Source: Streptomyces aureus (lineage in GTDB: Bacteria; Actinomycetota; Actinomycetes; Streptomycetales; Streptomycetaceae). Taken from it: a DNA stretch of 64,000 bases. The notes beneath the pieces were generated by a model. It had not been told where the DNA came from. It worked only from the letters and a program-made list of their open reading frames with translations, and ran no database searches. The stretch is taken from NCBI RefSeq assembly GCF_000725495.1, contig NZ_JNZD01000006.1, forward strand, positions 186,001-250,000. The letters run 5' to 3'. Below, piece after piece: positions 18,661-26,677 of this stretch. The number at the start of each line of letters is the position of its first letter. Position 1 is the stretch's first letter. Both the position numbers and the translations under genes were made by a program.

Positions 18661-18891
18661 ATGAAAGTCCGACGTCAGGGAACGGTCGAGGGCGTCAACG
18701 CCCCGACCGGACAAGCTGGTTCACCACAGTCCCTTCGCGAGGCCGGGACGGCTCTCGCGGGGCTGTCCGCGGTGTTCCTGTTCGAAATGCTCGACAACTC
18801 GATCCTCAACGTCGCCCTGCCGACCATCGGCCGCGAGCTGTCCGCGTCGACGACCGTGCTGCAGTGGGTCACGGGCGTCCCCTACGTCTGA
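18661..18891 (+). pseudogene. 5' fragment of an MFS drug exporter (DHA2-type)
   Basis: A clear ATG with GAAGGAG upstream starts a 76-residue frame. Its second half matches the first membrane segment and loop of EmrB/QacA-type exporters (FLFEMLDNSILNVALPTIGR, then LQWVTG). Those proteins normally have about 450-500 residues and 14 helices; this one stops right after the first helix. No continuation was found downstream before the HIT gene at 18952. It is therefore probably a remnant of a deleted exporter gene that kept its start signals, though a short expressed peptide cannot be ruled out. Confidence 0.7.
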
Positions 18892-18951
18892 TCAGAGCCG
18901 AGTTGTACGAACGATCCTCTCCAGTCCGGCAAGCTTCTACGATCTCGATCC

Positions 18952-19437
18952 ATGACGACCGCCGATTGCTACCCGTGCAGCAAGGAAGGGGAGTTCGACC
19001 GGCTTCCCCCACGCGAGTGTGTGGCGTACGACGAACACTGGCGGGTGGTCCACGCCTTCGGCACAGCGGTGCCCGGCTGGCTGGTGCTCCTCCCCCGGCG
19101 CCACGTGACGGCGATCCACGACCTCACGGACGCGGAGGCCGCCTCCCTCGGGGTGTGGCAGGTCGACCTCTCCCGGGCGCTGCGGAGCGTGACCGGCTGC
19201 GCCAAAACCTACGTCGTCCAGTTCGCCGAAGCCGCGGGATTCGCGCACGTGCACTTCCACGTCGTACCGCGGATGCCGGATCTGCGGCCCGAACACCGCG
19301 GCCCGGGCGTCTTCGACCTGCTCCGGAGCCCCGATCAGGCCGTGACCGCCGACGAGGCGGACCGCCTGGCCCTCGCCCTCCGGTCGACCTGGTCCGGCGG
19401 AGCGGTGCGGCCGCCCGGATCGCGTTCCGATTCCTGA
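18952..19437 (+). CDS. HIT family hydrolase
   Basis: A 161-residue protein with the histidine triad HVHFHVV near residues 102-108, the nucleotide-phosphate cleaving site of HIT enzymes. The upstream part (VVHAFGTAVPGWLVLLPRRH) matches the family core. There is a Cys pair (CYPC) near the N-terminus. HIT proteins hydrolyse or transfer nucleoside phosphates; the substrate is unknown. No ribosome site is present, and TACGAT at 18938-18943 lies 8 nt before the ATG, so near-leaderless transcription is likely. It is followed by the tRNA-like hairpin at 19460-19544. Confidence 0.88.
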   Translation: MTTADCYPCSKEGEFDRLPPRECVAYDEHWRVVHAFGTAVPGWLVLLPRRHVTAIHDLTDAEAASLGVWQVDLSRALRSVTGCAKTYVVQFAEAAGFAHVHFHVVPRMPDLRPEHRGPGVFDLLRSPDQAVTADEADRLALALRSTWSGGAVRPPGSRSDS

Positions 19438-19464
19438 GCTCGGACGCCGACGGACAGGCGGGAC

Positions 19465-19538
19465 AGGGCCCGACCGGATTCGAACCGGCGTCCTCCTACA
19501 TGAGGTGAAAGGCGCGACGACCACTGCGCTACGAACCC
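19465..19538 (-). tRNA. tRNA-like element, anticodon arm poorly formed (possible tRNA pseudogene)
   Basis: On the minus strand the acceptor strands GGGTTCG and CGGGCCC pair with two G-U wobbles. U8-A9, a GCGC/GCGC D-stem with an AGTGGT loop, and a GCCGG/CCGGT T-arm around TTCGAAT are all in place. The anticodon arm (TTTCACCTCATGTAGGAGG) does not give a clean 5-bp stem with a 7-nt loop; CAT would be the anticodon only if two mismatches are accepted. The acceptor stem extends 6 bp outwards (GGGACA with TGTCCC, 19460-19544). The wobbles pair only in minus-strand RNA, so that strand is the one that folds. It could be a decayed tRNA, an attachment-site remnant, or a terminator between convergent genes. 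Confidence 0.5.
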
Positions 19539-19655
19539 TGTCCCGCAGGCGATCATACGAGCCGCCCCGGGCCGCACCGATCACGATTCAGGCACCACCG
19601 CGGGGTCGACGCGCCGCACCACTCCGGCTCGAAAGGCATCAGGGCGCAGGTGCCC

Positions 19656-20474
19656 TCAGGCCTTGCGGGCCATCCCGGCCGCGATGAGGTGTTCCCATAC
19701 CGTGAGTTCCCGGCCGGCACCGCCGATCGACGGCTCGGCGACCTGGGCGGGGCGCCAGAGCGAGGCGGGGACGACCCCGGGGTCGAGGATCTCCAGTCCG
19801 TCGAGCAGGGACGCGATCTCCTCGTCGGTGCGCCAGCGTCCGCGCCCGAACGTCTTCTGGAGGACCTTCTCCGCCTCGGCCGTCTCCGCGTTGTTGCCCG
19901 AACGGAAATGGCTGACGAAGAAGTAGCTCCCGGAGGGCACGCGCTCGCGCCAGTAGCGGACGATCGCGGCCGGGTCCTCCTCGTCGTTGACGTGATGGAG
20001 GATGGCGCTGAACACGACCGCCACCGGACGTTCGAAGTCGATCAGTTCCCGGGTCTCGGGGTGGTTGTAGACGGCCTCGGGGTCGCGGACGTCCGCCTCG
20101 ATGACCCGGGTCCGGTCGTTCTCCTCCAGCAACGCCCTTCCGTGCACGAGCACTTGGGGGTCTATGTCCACGTACACCACCCGGGACTCGGGGGTGTGGC
20201 GCTGCGCGACCTGGTGGACGTTGTCGGCGGTCGGCAGTCCGCTGCCCAGGTCGATGAACTGGGTCACGTCGGTGGTCGTCGCTATCTCCGCGACCGCGCG
20301 GGTCAGCGCCGAGCGGTTGGCGAAGGCGATCGCCACCGAGCCGGGGAGGTCCCGTTTGAACACATCGCCGATCTCCCGGTCCACGGCGTAGTTGTCCTTG
20401 CCGCCCAGCAGATAGTCGTACACGCGCGCGATGCTGGGCCTGGTGGCGTCGATCGAGGTGCCTTCGCTCGTCAT
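19656..20474 (-). CDS. SAM-dependent methyltransferase, PF04672 (DUF574) type
   Basis: A 272-residue Rossmann-fold methyltransferase-like protein. The N-terminal RVYDYLLGGKDNYAVD block and the SAM-site block FIDLGSGLPTADNVH (about residues 70-85), followed by VVYVDIDPQVL, are hallmarks of a family abundant in Streptomyces with no firmly assigned substrate. The start at 20474 has GGGGAGG at 9 nt spacing; an ATG three codons upstream is too close to that site. It converges on the HIT gene and tRNA-like element. It is followed upstream by another methyltransferase on the same strand, but 122 bp separate them. Confidence 0.88.
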   Translation of the reverse strand: MTSEGTSIDATRPSIARVYDYLLGGKDNYAVDREIGDVFKRDLPGSVAIAFANRSALTRAVAEIATTTDVTQFIDLGSGLPTADNVHQVAQRHTPESRVVYVDIDPQVLVHGRALLEENDRTRVIEADVRDPEAVYNHPETRELIDFERPVAVVFSAILHHVNDEEDPAAIVRYWRERVPSGSYFFVSHFRSGNNAETAEAEKVLQKTFGRGRWRTDEEIASLLDGLEILDPGVVPASLWRPAQVAEPSIGGAGRELTVWEHLIAAGMARKA

Positions 20475-20596
20475 GACGACCATCCTCCCCCGCGGAAGAA
20501 CTCGCTGCCCAGCACTTCGACGCATCGATCCAATGAGCCCTGGAGGAAGCGGGATTCAGCCCGTCCGCGTGGGCACGGCGCGGGTATGGGGTGCCG

Positions 20597-21409
20597 TCAC
20601 GCCCGGCCGTGGGCCAGAAGGGCCGTGTGGGGCAACACCAGTTCGCCGCCGGGAGCGGCGAACTCGGCGCTCAGCGCGGCGAAGTGGTCCTTGATCCGGG
20701 CGACGACCTCCGGAGGCTGGCTCGTCACGATGCGGCCGATCGTCGCGACTCCGGCGGCAGGTCCGCTCCACCACTCCTCGGCCGTCGTGCGGTGCTCCCA
20801 GGTCACGGTGTCGCAGACGACGTCCGTCAGACCCGCCGCACCGAGCAGCTCGGCGAACCCCCGCTCCGTACGCGGGAAGTCGTCCTCGGGAGCCAGGGAC
20901 GGTACGTGGTCGGGACGCGTGACGCCCGCCGCCTGGACCGCCCTGCCCAGCAGCGCCTGCCCGGCGGCCGAGGGAACCGCCCAGACGGTGGCGGCGATCC
21001 GCGCGCCGGGCCGCGTCACCCGGCGCAGCTCGGTGAGGGCCTGTCGAGGCCGACCGACGTGGTTGAGGACGAAGTTGGCGACCACGGCGTCGAACGCGTC
21101 GTCGTCGAACGGCAGACGGGGAAGTACCGCCAGCCGTACGTCGGCCGCCGGAGCCGCCAGTGCGGCCCGGGCCACCATGTCGGGCTCGGCGTCCACCGCC
21201 GCGACCTTCGCTCCCCGCTCGCCCGCGAGCACGGCGGCGGTACCCGTGCCCGTACCGACGTCGAGGACCCGTGTCCCCTCCCCGACCCCGGCGGCGTCGA
21301 GGAGTGCGGGCACCGTGTACGCGCACAGCCGGGCGAACCCGCCGGCGTAGGCATCGGCCCGGCCCTCCCAGGCCCGCCGCTCCGACTCGTCGAACCCCGT
21401 CTGCGCCAC
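20597..21409 (-). CDS. Class I SAM-dependent methyltransferase
   Basis: The product has 270 residues. The GTG at 21409 has GGGGAG 7 nt upstream and gives an N-terminus (VAQTGFDESERRAWEGRADAY) normal for UbiE/Methyltransf_11 proteins. Motif I VLDVGTGTGTAAV lies near residue 50, the acidic AVDAEPDM strand end follows, and LPFDDDAFDAVV is the post-II motif. The substrate is unknown. The AEEWWSGPAAGV block near the C-terminus occurs in small-molecule methyltransferases of actinomycetes. No operon partner is evident. Confidence 0.85.
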   Translation of the reverse strand: MAQTGFDESERRAWEGRADAYAGGFARLCAYTVPALLDAAGVGEGTRVLDVGTGTGTAAVLAGERGAKVAAVDAEPDMVARAALAAPAADVRLAVLPRLPFDDDAFDAVVANFVLNHVGRPRQALTELRRVTRPGARIAATVWAVPSAAGQALLGRAVQAAGVTRPDHVPSLAPEDDFPRTERGFAELLGAAGLTDVVCDTVTWEHRTTAEEWWSGPAAGVATIGRIVTSQPPEVVARIKDHFAALSAEFAAPGGELVLPHTALLAHGRA

Positions 21410-21804
21410 TCGTCCGCTCCCCGCCGTCCGAACCCTGCAACCGTCACCCCGGCGACAACCACCGCGGCGTCCCGACGCTAACCCATGGCCGACCGGCCCG
21501 GAGGTACGGCACCGGACCAACGGGCCTGGAGCCGCAGCGCCGACGCGCGGACGGCTCGCGGGGTGTCCGGACGGGACGCCCCCGATCGGCCGATCCGCGC
21601 GGCCCGGTGACGGGCCGTCGGCCACCGGGCGGAGCGGGTGCGTCCGGACCGGTCGCCCCAGCCAGTGCCGCCAGACCGGCAGGTTTCTGCCGGTCGGCCC
21701 TGCCGGTCTTGCCGACCTTTCGGCCTTGCCGGCCTTGCCGATCCGGCTGGTCCGGCCGATCCGGCACGTCTCGCTCGTCCGGTCCGTCTCGCCGGTCCGG
21801 CCCG
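21410..21804. other. Intergenic region with hairpin and short degenerate repeats
   Basis: The 395 bp lie downstream of the lipoprotein gene and upstream of the methyltransferase gene, both on the minus strand. GACCGGCAG at 21674-21682 pairs with CTGCCGGTC at 21687-21695. From about 21696 to 21800 the sequence is built from CCGG-centred words of 8-12 bp (TTGCCGG, GATCCGG, GTCCGG). No convincing gene is present. Confidence 0.6.
21674..21695 (-). terminator. 9-bp hairpin after the lipoprotein gene
   Basis: GACCGGCAG, loop GTTT, CTGCCGGTC. It lies 110 nt past the stop of the lipoprotein gene on the minus strand. Confidence 0.45.
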
Positions 21805-22215
21805 TCAGCCGATGAGGTCGATGGCCGCCTGGTCCCCCTTCTCCCTGAGTTCCCCGGCCGCCTTCTCCGCCTCCGCGGCGACCTCGGCCGCCTCGCGCTG
21901 CTGATCTGGCGACAGGCCCTCACACGCACTGGGCACGCTGCCGTCCGGGTGCGCCACGAACGCGGCGGCACAGCGATCGACCGGGTCGGCGAAGCCGGAG
22001 TCCGCCTGCCCCTGGCCCGCTGTCCCATCCGGCGCGGCGGAACCCGCCGGGTCCGTGTCCCCGTCGGACAGGCCGGGCACTCCCAGTCCGGCCGAGGCTC
22101 CGGGCGTCTGCCGCCCGCCGGAGCCGGACGGATCCGCCGTGTCGTCGCCGGAGCAGCCGCTGAGCAGCGCGAGTGCGGCCAGTGCGAGGGCGGCCGGGAT
22201 CGTACGGTGGTGCAC
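21805..22215 (-). CDS. Small lipoprotein
   Basis: The product has 136 residues. The GTG at 22215 has GGGGAG 5 nt upstream. A short hydrophobic signal ends in the lipobox LLSGC (Cys near residue 21), so it is probably lipid-anchored on the outer face of the membrane. A Gly/Ser/Asp/Pro-rich spacer of about 60 residues follows, then a compact C-terminal part with two Cys (DRCAAAF and PSACEGL) that may form a disulfide, and a charged helix. No known domain is recognised. Confidence 0.75.
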   Translation of the reverse strand: MHHRTIPAALALAALALLSGCSGDDTADPSGSGGRQTPGASAGLGVPGLSDGDTDPAGSAAPDGTAGQGQADSGFADPVDRCAAAFVAHPDGSVPSACEGLSPDQQREAAEVAAEAEKAAGELREKGDQAAIDLIG

Positions 22216-22449
22216 AGGTTCTCCCCGAAATCTCCTGGAACATGATCGGCCGCCAGGCTGGCAGAGCCGACCTCGGCCCATACCTGTGGTGACGATCCTG
22301 TGACAGTGAGTTCCCCCGACCGCACACACGTGCGGGCGACCGCACCGGACTCCCGATGAAACCGGGGCAGTTACCGCACCGGGCCGTCCGCGCCACGAGG
22401 GCCGGGCCCGAGCAGCAGCACCACTCCCCCGGCCCTCATCACTCGCGGG

Positions 22450-22998
22450 TCACCCCTCGCCGGTCACGCGCCGGCCATCCCCGCCCTCGCCCTTCGCCTC
22501 GTCCCGCAACGGGAACGCCATCATGCTGACGCCGAGGGGAACGGTGCCCGGCGTGTGGGGCGGCCGGGCCGCCGCGTGGAGTTCGTCGGCCAGTTCGGCG
22601 AGGCGGCGCCGGACGGTCTGCCAGGTTCCGGGATCCACCCACAGTTCGGCGTCGACGGTCACGCCGTCACCGCCCGCCTCACGGCGCCCCGCACGTTCCC
22701 GAAGGGTGTGCGCCATGGTCTCCGCCAGCATCGGGGTCCCGTCCTGCTGGTCGGACAGCGGCGTGCCCTGGACCGCCCGATAGCGGCGCTCCCTGCCGCC
22801 GCGGCGGGTGCGTTCCTCCGCCAGTTCGACCAGACCGACCGCGTCCAGCCGACGCAGATGCTGACTGGCCAGCGCGTGCGACACGTCCAGCTCGCGGGCG
22901 AGCTCGGCGGCCGACATCGGTCCCGGCCACATGAGGCTGAGCATCCGCAGCCGCAGGGGATGGGCGAGTGCGCGCAGGACGGGATCGGTTTCGGTCAC
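22450..22998 (-). CDS. ArsR-type winged-helix regulator
   Basis: The product has 182 residues. The N-terminal 90 are an HTH_20/ArsR-like wing (LRALAHPLRLRMLSLM, then AAELARELDVSHALASQHLR recognition region). The C-terminal part lacks metal-binding Cys clusters and resembles the extension found in Streptomyces ArsR-like proteins that sit next to MFS exporters. The GTG at 22998 has no ribosome site, so leaderless translation is likely. It is divergent from the MFS gene across about 110 bp and probably represses it. Confidence 0.85.
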   Translation of the reverse strand: MTETDPVLRALAHPLRLRMLSLMWPGPMSAAELARELDVSHALASQHLRRLDAVGLVELAEERTRRGGRERRYRAVQGTPLSDQQDGTPMLAETMAHTLRERAGRREAGGDGVTVDAELWVDPGTWQTVRRRLAELADELHAAARPPHTPGTVPLGVSMMAFPLRDEAKGEGGDGRRVTGEG

Positions 22999-23106
22999 GC
23001 AGCCAGCGTAGAGCGCGCAACGCCGGGGCGGACCGACTACCACCAAGCATTTCATTGGGGGTAGGTTGTGCGCTCAGTCGCCGACCGACGACGAGAGGGG
23101 GCGGGC
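22999..23106. promoter_or_regulatory. Divergent ArsR/MFS promoter region
   Basis: On the plus strand TAGGTT (23062-23067) is a reasonable -10 for the MFS gene. On the minus strand TACGCT lies about 6 nt before the GTG of the regulator, in line with a leaderless transcript. No strong dyad for the regulator was identified. Confidence 0.4.
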
Positions 23107-24345
23107 GTGGGCTGGAACACCTTGAGGGTCGTGCGGGACCGCAACGCGGGTCTGTATCTGGGCGGAGTTGTCGTCTCCGGTTTCGGCGACTCCGCGATGT
23201 CGCTGGCCGCCGGCATCTGGGTCAAGACGCTCACCGGTTCCAGCAGCCTGGCCGCGCTCGTCAGCTTCTGCATCTGGCTGCCGACCTTCGCCGGTCCCGC
23301 GATCGGCACCGTGGCGGACCGGGTGCGCCGTCGTCCACTGCTGGTCGCCACCAACCTGGCCCTGGCCGTCGTCATGACCGCGGCGCTCGCCGTGCGCTCG
23401 CCGGGACGGGTCTGGCTGCTGTTCGTCGTGCTGACGCTGGTCGGGGTGGGCATGGTCCTCACGGACGCGGCGGAGACCGCACTGGTGGCGGCTGCCGTGC
23501 CTGACGAACTGCGCGGCGACTTCAACGGCCTGGTGCTCACCGCCATCGAGAGCATGAAGCTCGTCGCACCGCTGGGCGGCGCGGCCCTGTTCGCCGCGTT
23601 CGGCGGCCCGACGGTCGCCCTCCTGGACGCGGTGACCTTCGTCCTGGCCGCGGCCGCCTTCTGGCTCATCCGGGCGGAGGAGGGCCCGCCCGCGGCGCGC
23701 GTCGGCCGGTCGTGGACCGCCGAGACCGCCGAAGGCGCCCGCTATGTGCGCCGGCACCCGGTCCTGCGCCCGCTCGTCCTCACGAGTGGGACGACGCTGG
23801 TGCTGGGCGCCGTCAGCAGCACGGCCACGTACGCGATGCTGGACGCCGGACTCCACCGGTCCCCCGCCTTCGCGGGCGTGCTCACCTCGCTCCAAGGGCT
23901 GGGTTCGGTCGTCAGCGGGCTGGCGGCGGGTGCGCTGATGCGCAGGATGCCGGTGCGCGCCTTCGCGGCGGCCGGACTCACGCTCTTCGCCCTCGGCGTG
24001 CTGGCGCGGGCGACTCCCTGGCTGCCCGTCGTGCTCGGCGGTGGTCTGTTGATCGGGCTCGGCCTGCCCTGCCCGCTGATCGCCGCACTGACAGCGGTCC
24101 AGCGGCACACACCGGCGAAGCTGCTCGGCCGGGTCGCGGCGACGGCCGGCACCCTGATGTACGCACCCACCGGGCTCGCCCTGCTCGTGGGTACGGGCCT
24201 GGTCGCCCGCCTCGACTACCGGGTGCAGCTCGTCGCCGCGGGCCTGTGCGGCCTGGCGGCCGCCTCCGCGCTCACCCTGACGGGCCGCGACGCGCGGACC
24301 ACGGCCGCGGCGGGCGAGCGACCCGCGCCCGAGATCCATCGGTGA
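23107..24345 (+). CDS. MFS transporter
   Basis: The product has 412 residues and about 10-12 hydrophobic helices. It resembles the MFS_3 / enterobactin-exporter-like group: GIWVKTLTGSSSLAALVSF in TM1-2, and the cytosolic loop DRVRRRPLL between TM2 and TM3. GTG 23107 is preferred because GAGGGGG lies just upstream; GTG 23068 would add 13 residues and directly abuts the putative -10. The divergent ArsR-type gene is probably its regulator. The substrate is unknown; efflux of a small molecule is the usual role. Confidence 0.88.
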   Translation: MGWNTLRVVRDRNAGLYLGGVVVSGFGDSAMSLAAGIWVKTLTGSSSLAALVSFCIWLPTFAGPAIGTVADRVRRRPLLVATNLALAVVMTAALAVRSPGRVWLLFVVLTLVGVGMVLTDAAETALVAAAVPDELRGDFNGLVLTAIESMKLVAPLGGAALFAAFGGPTVALLDAVTFVLAAAAFWLIRAEEGPPAARVGRSWTAETAEGARYVRRHPVLRPLVLTSGTTLVLGAVSSTATYAMLDAGLHRSPAFAGVLTSLQGLGSVVSGLAAGALMRRMPVRAFAAAGLTLFALGVLARATPWLPVVLGGGLLIGLGLPCPLIAALTAVQRHTPAKLLGRVAATAGTLMYAPTGLALLVGTGLVARLDYRVQLVAAGLCGLAAASALTLTGRDARTTAAAGERPAPEIHR

Positions 24346-24575
24346 CGACGCCGCACCCCGATGAGGTCCGGCGTGAACAGCGTTGTGAGCTGGTCGAGTT
24401 GATGCGGGCAGGGCGCGATGTGGCGGTGGACTACAGTTTCCGGAGTCGCGCCGCCAGGAACCCTTACAAGGCGCTGATCGAGAACTCCGGACACCGCTGG
24501 GAACTGCTCCACCTCAAGGCCGGCCCGACGACGCCGCACCATCGCCTCCACGCGAGGACGGCAGGACGGCACCGC
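24342..24575 (+). pseudogene. Remnant of an AAA_33-type P-loop kinase
   Basis: Read from GTG 24342, the segment LMRAGRDVAVDYSFRSRAAR, then YKALIENSGHRWELLHLKA, matches the middle of predicted small P-loop kinases (consensus GRDVVLDYGFWSR, then RWELVYLKA). The Walker A part that should precede it by about 60 residues is missing; the frame begins at the end of the MFS gene. The similarity stops near 24560, where the frame becomes Arg-rich and meaningless. This looks like a gene truncated at both ends, perhaps when the transporter pair was inserted. Confidence 0.6.
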
Positions 24576-24594
24576 CGCCGAAGAACGGAGGACG

Positions 24595-24921
24595 ATGGTG
24601 CAACAGTGGCCGGAAGGGCCCGCCGCCGATCCCGAAGCGGCGCGGGAGCGGTACGACTCCGACATGCGGGCGACGCGCAAGGCGATGCGGGAGGTCATCC
24701 GCGCCGATGTGCCGACCGCTCACCTCGGCCTGGGAATCGTGGTCGTCGCCAGTGTGGTCCTGAGCTGTTTCGGGGCTCCCGTCGTCGGGGTGTGCGTGGG
24801 CGGAGCCTTCGCCGCACTGTTTCTCGCGGCAGCGGCGGTCATGTTCCTTCGAGGCGTTCGGGGCCGGGACGCGTGGCGCCGGGCCTATGTGTTCACCTTC
24901 GGGTGGGCGAACTGGGTCTAG
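24595..24921 (+). CDS. Small membrane protein, two TM segments
   Basis: The product has 108 residues. The ATG follows GGAGG at 5 nt spacing. A charged N-terminal helix of about 40 residues (PEAARERYDSDMRATRKAM) precedes two hydrophobic segments (about 44-62 and 66-86), then a short basic C-terminal tail. No family is recognised. It overlaps the end of the kinase remnant only in noncoding sequence. Confidence 0.7.
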   Translation: MVQQWPEGPAADPEAARERYDSDMRATRKAMREVIRADVPTAHLGLGIVVVASVVLSCFGAPVVGVCVGGAFAALFLAAAAVMFLRGVRGRDAWRRAYVFTFGWANWV

Positions 24922-24985
24922 GGCCCTGACCGGTAGGGTTCGCCGGGTCGGAGCCAGTCTGAGCCGGGTCGAAGGGAGCAGCACG

Positions 24986-25225
24986 GTGTTCGTCGAGATC
25001 GTCCTTGCCGGTCTGCCCGTCGATCGCGACGAGGTCGAGGAAGCGCTGGAAGCCGCGCTGGGCCCCGACGGCGAGATCACCGGGGCGGGCGGCGGCATGG
25101 GACGCTGCCACCTCGACGTCGAGATCGAGGCGCCCCTGGACCCCGGTCTCGCGGTGGAGCGGCTGCGTGCCGTGCTCGCCGACCTCGGCGTCGAGGCCTG
25201 CGCGACGTTCAACGTGAGCGCCTGA
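24986..25225 (+). CDS. Small conserved-looking hypothetical protein
   Basis: The product has 79 residues. GTG 24986 has GGGAG about 8 nt upstream. The sequence alternates short beta strands and helices (FVEIVLAGLPVDRDEVEEAL, later VERLRAVLADLGV) like a small ferredoxin-like alpha/beta fold, with a Gly-rich turn in the middle. No domain is recognised. It converges on the acyl-CoA dehydrogenase gene with 35 bp between them. Confidence 0.65.
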   Translation: MFVEIVLAGLPVDRDEVEEALEAALGPDGEITGAGGGMGRCHLDVEIEAPLDPGLAVERLRAVLADLGVEACATFNVSA

Positions 25226-25260
25226 CAAGGGCGCCGCCCCTTCACCGGAAGCCCGTTCAG

Positions 25261-26403
25261 CTACAGCCCGTACGTCCTGCCGATGATGTCGCGCTGGATC
25301 TCGCTCGTCCCGCCGTAGACCGTGGACACGACCGTCTGCCGGAGCAGGGCCTCCATCTCGTACTCCGTGGCGTAGCCGTAGCCGCCCATCATCTGCATGC
25401 CCTCCAGGGTCACGTGCTTGGCGAGTTCGGTGCACTTGAGCTTCACCATGGACGCCTCGCGGGCGAAGACCCGGTCGGGTTCGGCCTCGATGGCGGCGGC
25501 GACGTCGTCCAAGAGGAGCTGGGCGCAGGCGAGTTCGGTGGCCATGTCCGCGATGCGGTGCTTGAGGGACTGGAACGAGCCGACCGCCCGGCCGAACTGC
25601 TCGCGCCGGCGGACGTACGCCACGGTGTCGTCGAACGCCCGCCGCGCCACGCCCAGCATCAGCGCCCCGAGGATCATCCGTTCCAGGTTCAGCCCGGCCA
25701 TCAACTGGCTCCACGCCTGTCCGGGGGTTCCGACGACGGCCGAGTCCGGTACGAAGGTGTCCGTGAAGTAGAGGTCGTTGACGTCCTTGCCGCCCATGGT
25801 GTCGATGCCCCTGATCCGCAGGCCGTCGGCATCGGTCGGCACCATGAACTGGGTGAGTCCCTCGTGCTTGGTCCCGCCTCGTCCGGTGCGGGCGATGAGC
25901 AGGATGTGGTCGGCGAAGTGCGCGTTGGAGCACCAGGTCTTCTGCCCGTTGACCAGGTATCCGCCGGCGGTGCGTTCCGCGCGGCAGGTGAGCGCGGCCA
26001 CGTCCGATCCGGCGCCCGGTTCGGACATCGAGATGGCCTCGACCCGACCCCTGGTCACTCCTTCGAGCACGACGCGCTTCTGGGTGTCGGTGCCGAACTT
26101 GTCGTAGGCGGCGGCCGCGATGACGGTGGTCCCGAATCCGCTGATGGGCGCGCGCCCGTACGAGGTCTCCTGAAGGAACAGGCAGAGGTCCACCATGCCG
26201 CGGCCCGCGCCGTCGTACTTCTCCGGCACGGCGATGCCCAGCCAGCCGAGGGCCGCCATCTTCTCGTAGAGCCGCTGGTTGTGCTGCTCCTGGCCGTTGG
26301 CCGTCAGCTTGTCGCGCTGTTCCTTCGTGCCGCACTCGCGGCGGCAGAAGTCGCCGATCGCCTTGACCAGGTCGCGACGTTCGTCCGTCAGGGCTCGGGG
26401 CAT
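25261..26403 (-). CDS. Acyl-CoA dehydrogenase
   Basis: A 380-residue flavoenzyme of the acyl-CoA dehydrogenase family, oxidising acyl-CoA to trans-2-enoyl-CoA. The MSEPGAGSDV flavin motif lies near residue 130, and the C-terminal signature YGGTSEIQRDIIG is present. The Glu that precedes GT in medium-chain enzymes is Gly here. An LER motif (GLNLERMILGA, near residue 240) matches the position of the catalytic Glu of isovaleryl- and long-chain-type enzymes, so the site is probably intact but of that subclass. The start at 26403 has AGAGGG 6 nt upstream. It is divergent from the oxygenase gene at 26678. Confidence 0.93.
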   Translation of the reverse strand: MPRALTDERRDLVKAIGDFCRRECGTKEQRDKLTANGQEQHNQRLYEKMAALGWLGIAVPEKYDGAGRGMVDLCLFLQETSYGRAPISGFGTTVIAAAAYDKFGTDTQKRVVLEGVTRGRVEAISMSEPGAGSDVAALTCRAERTAGGYLVNGQKTWCSNAHFADHILLIARTGRGGTKHEGLTQFMVPTDADGLRIRGIDTMGGKDVNDLYFTDTFVPDSAVVGTPGQAWSQLMAGLNLERMILGALMLGVARRAFDDTVAYVRRREQFGRAVGSFQSLKHRIADMATELACAQLLLDDVAAAIEAEPDRVFAREASMVKLKCTELAKHVTLEGMQMMGGYGYATEYEMEALLRQTVVSTVYGGTSEIQRDIIGRTYGL

Positions 26404-26610
26404 GGTGTCCCTCTTCCTCTCACTTCACTGCGGATGCGGTCCTGAGGGGTGTCGGTCCTCCCGCGCCGGAGCGGGAAAAACGGTGTCGAGCAGGTTGAGC
26501 AGGAGGACCGGGTGGACCGGGTCCGGCGAGACCCGGCGGCACAGGTTCCACAGGCGCCTCCCTGATTCGGTGAAGACCCTGGCGCTCTCGCCCGGCCTGT
26601 GCTCCTCTGG

Positions 26611-26646
26611 ATGATACTGAGAGCCTCAATGTGTTTCATCGTATCA
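26611..26646. promoter_or_regulatory. Dyad in the acyl-CoA dehydrogenase / oxygenase divergent promoter
   Basis: TGATAC (26612-26617) and GTATCA (26641-26646) form an inverted pair 23 bp apart. Inside it lies TGAGAGCCTCA (26618-26628), an 11-bp dyad. TATCAT on the minus strand (26616-26611) could be the -10 of the dehydrogenase gene. The arrangement suits a TetR-like operator shared by both genes. No TetR gene is adjacent. Confidence 0.35.
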
Positions 26647-26677
26647 GGAAGTCGGACTCAGGGAGGAGTTCAGCGCG

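Noticed and set aside
18409..18714. Minus-strand gene opposite the exporter fragment
   Set aside because: Arg/Ser-rich translation without domain, no ribosome site, and opposite a recognisable MFS start.
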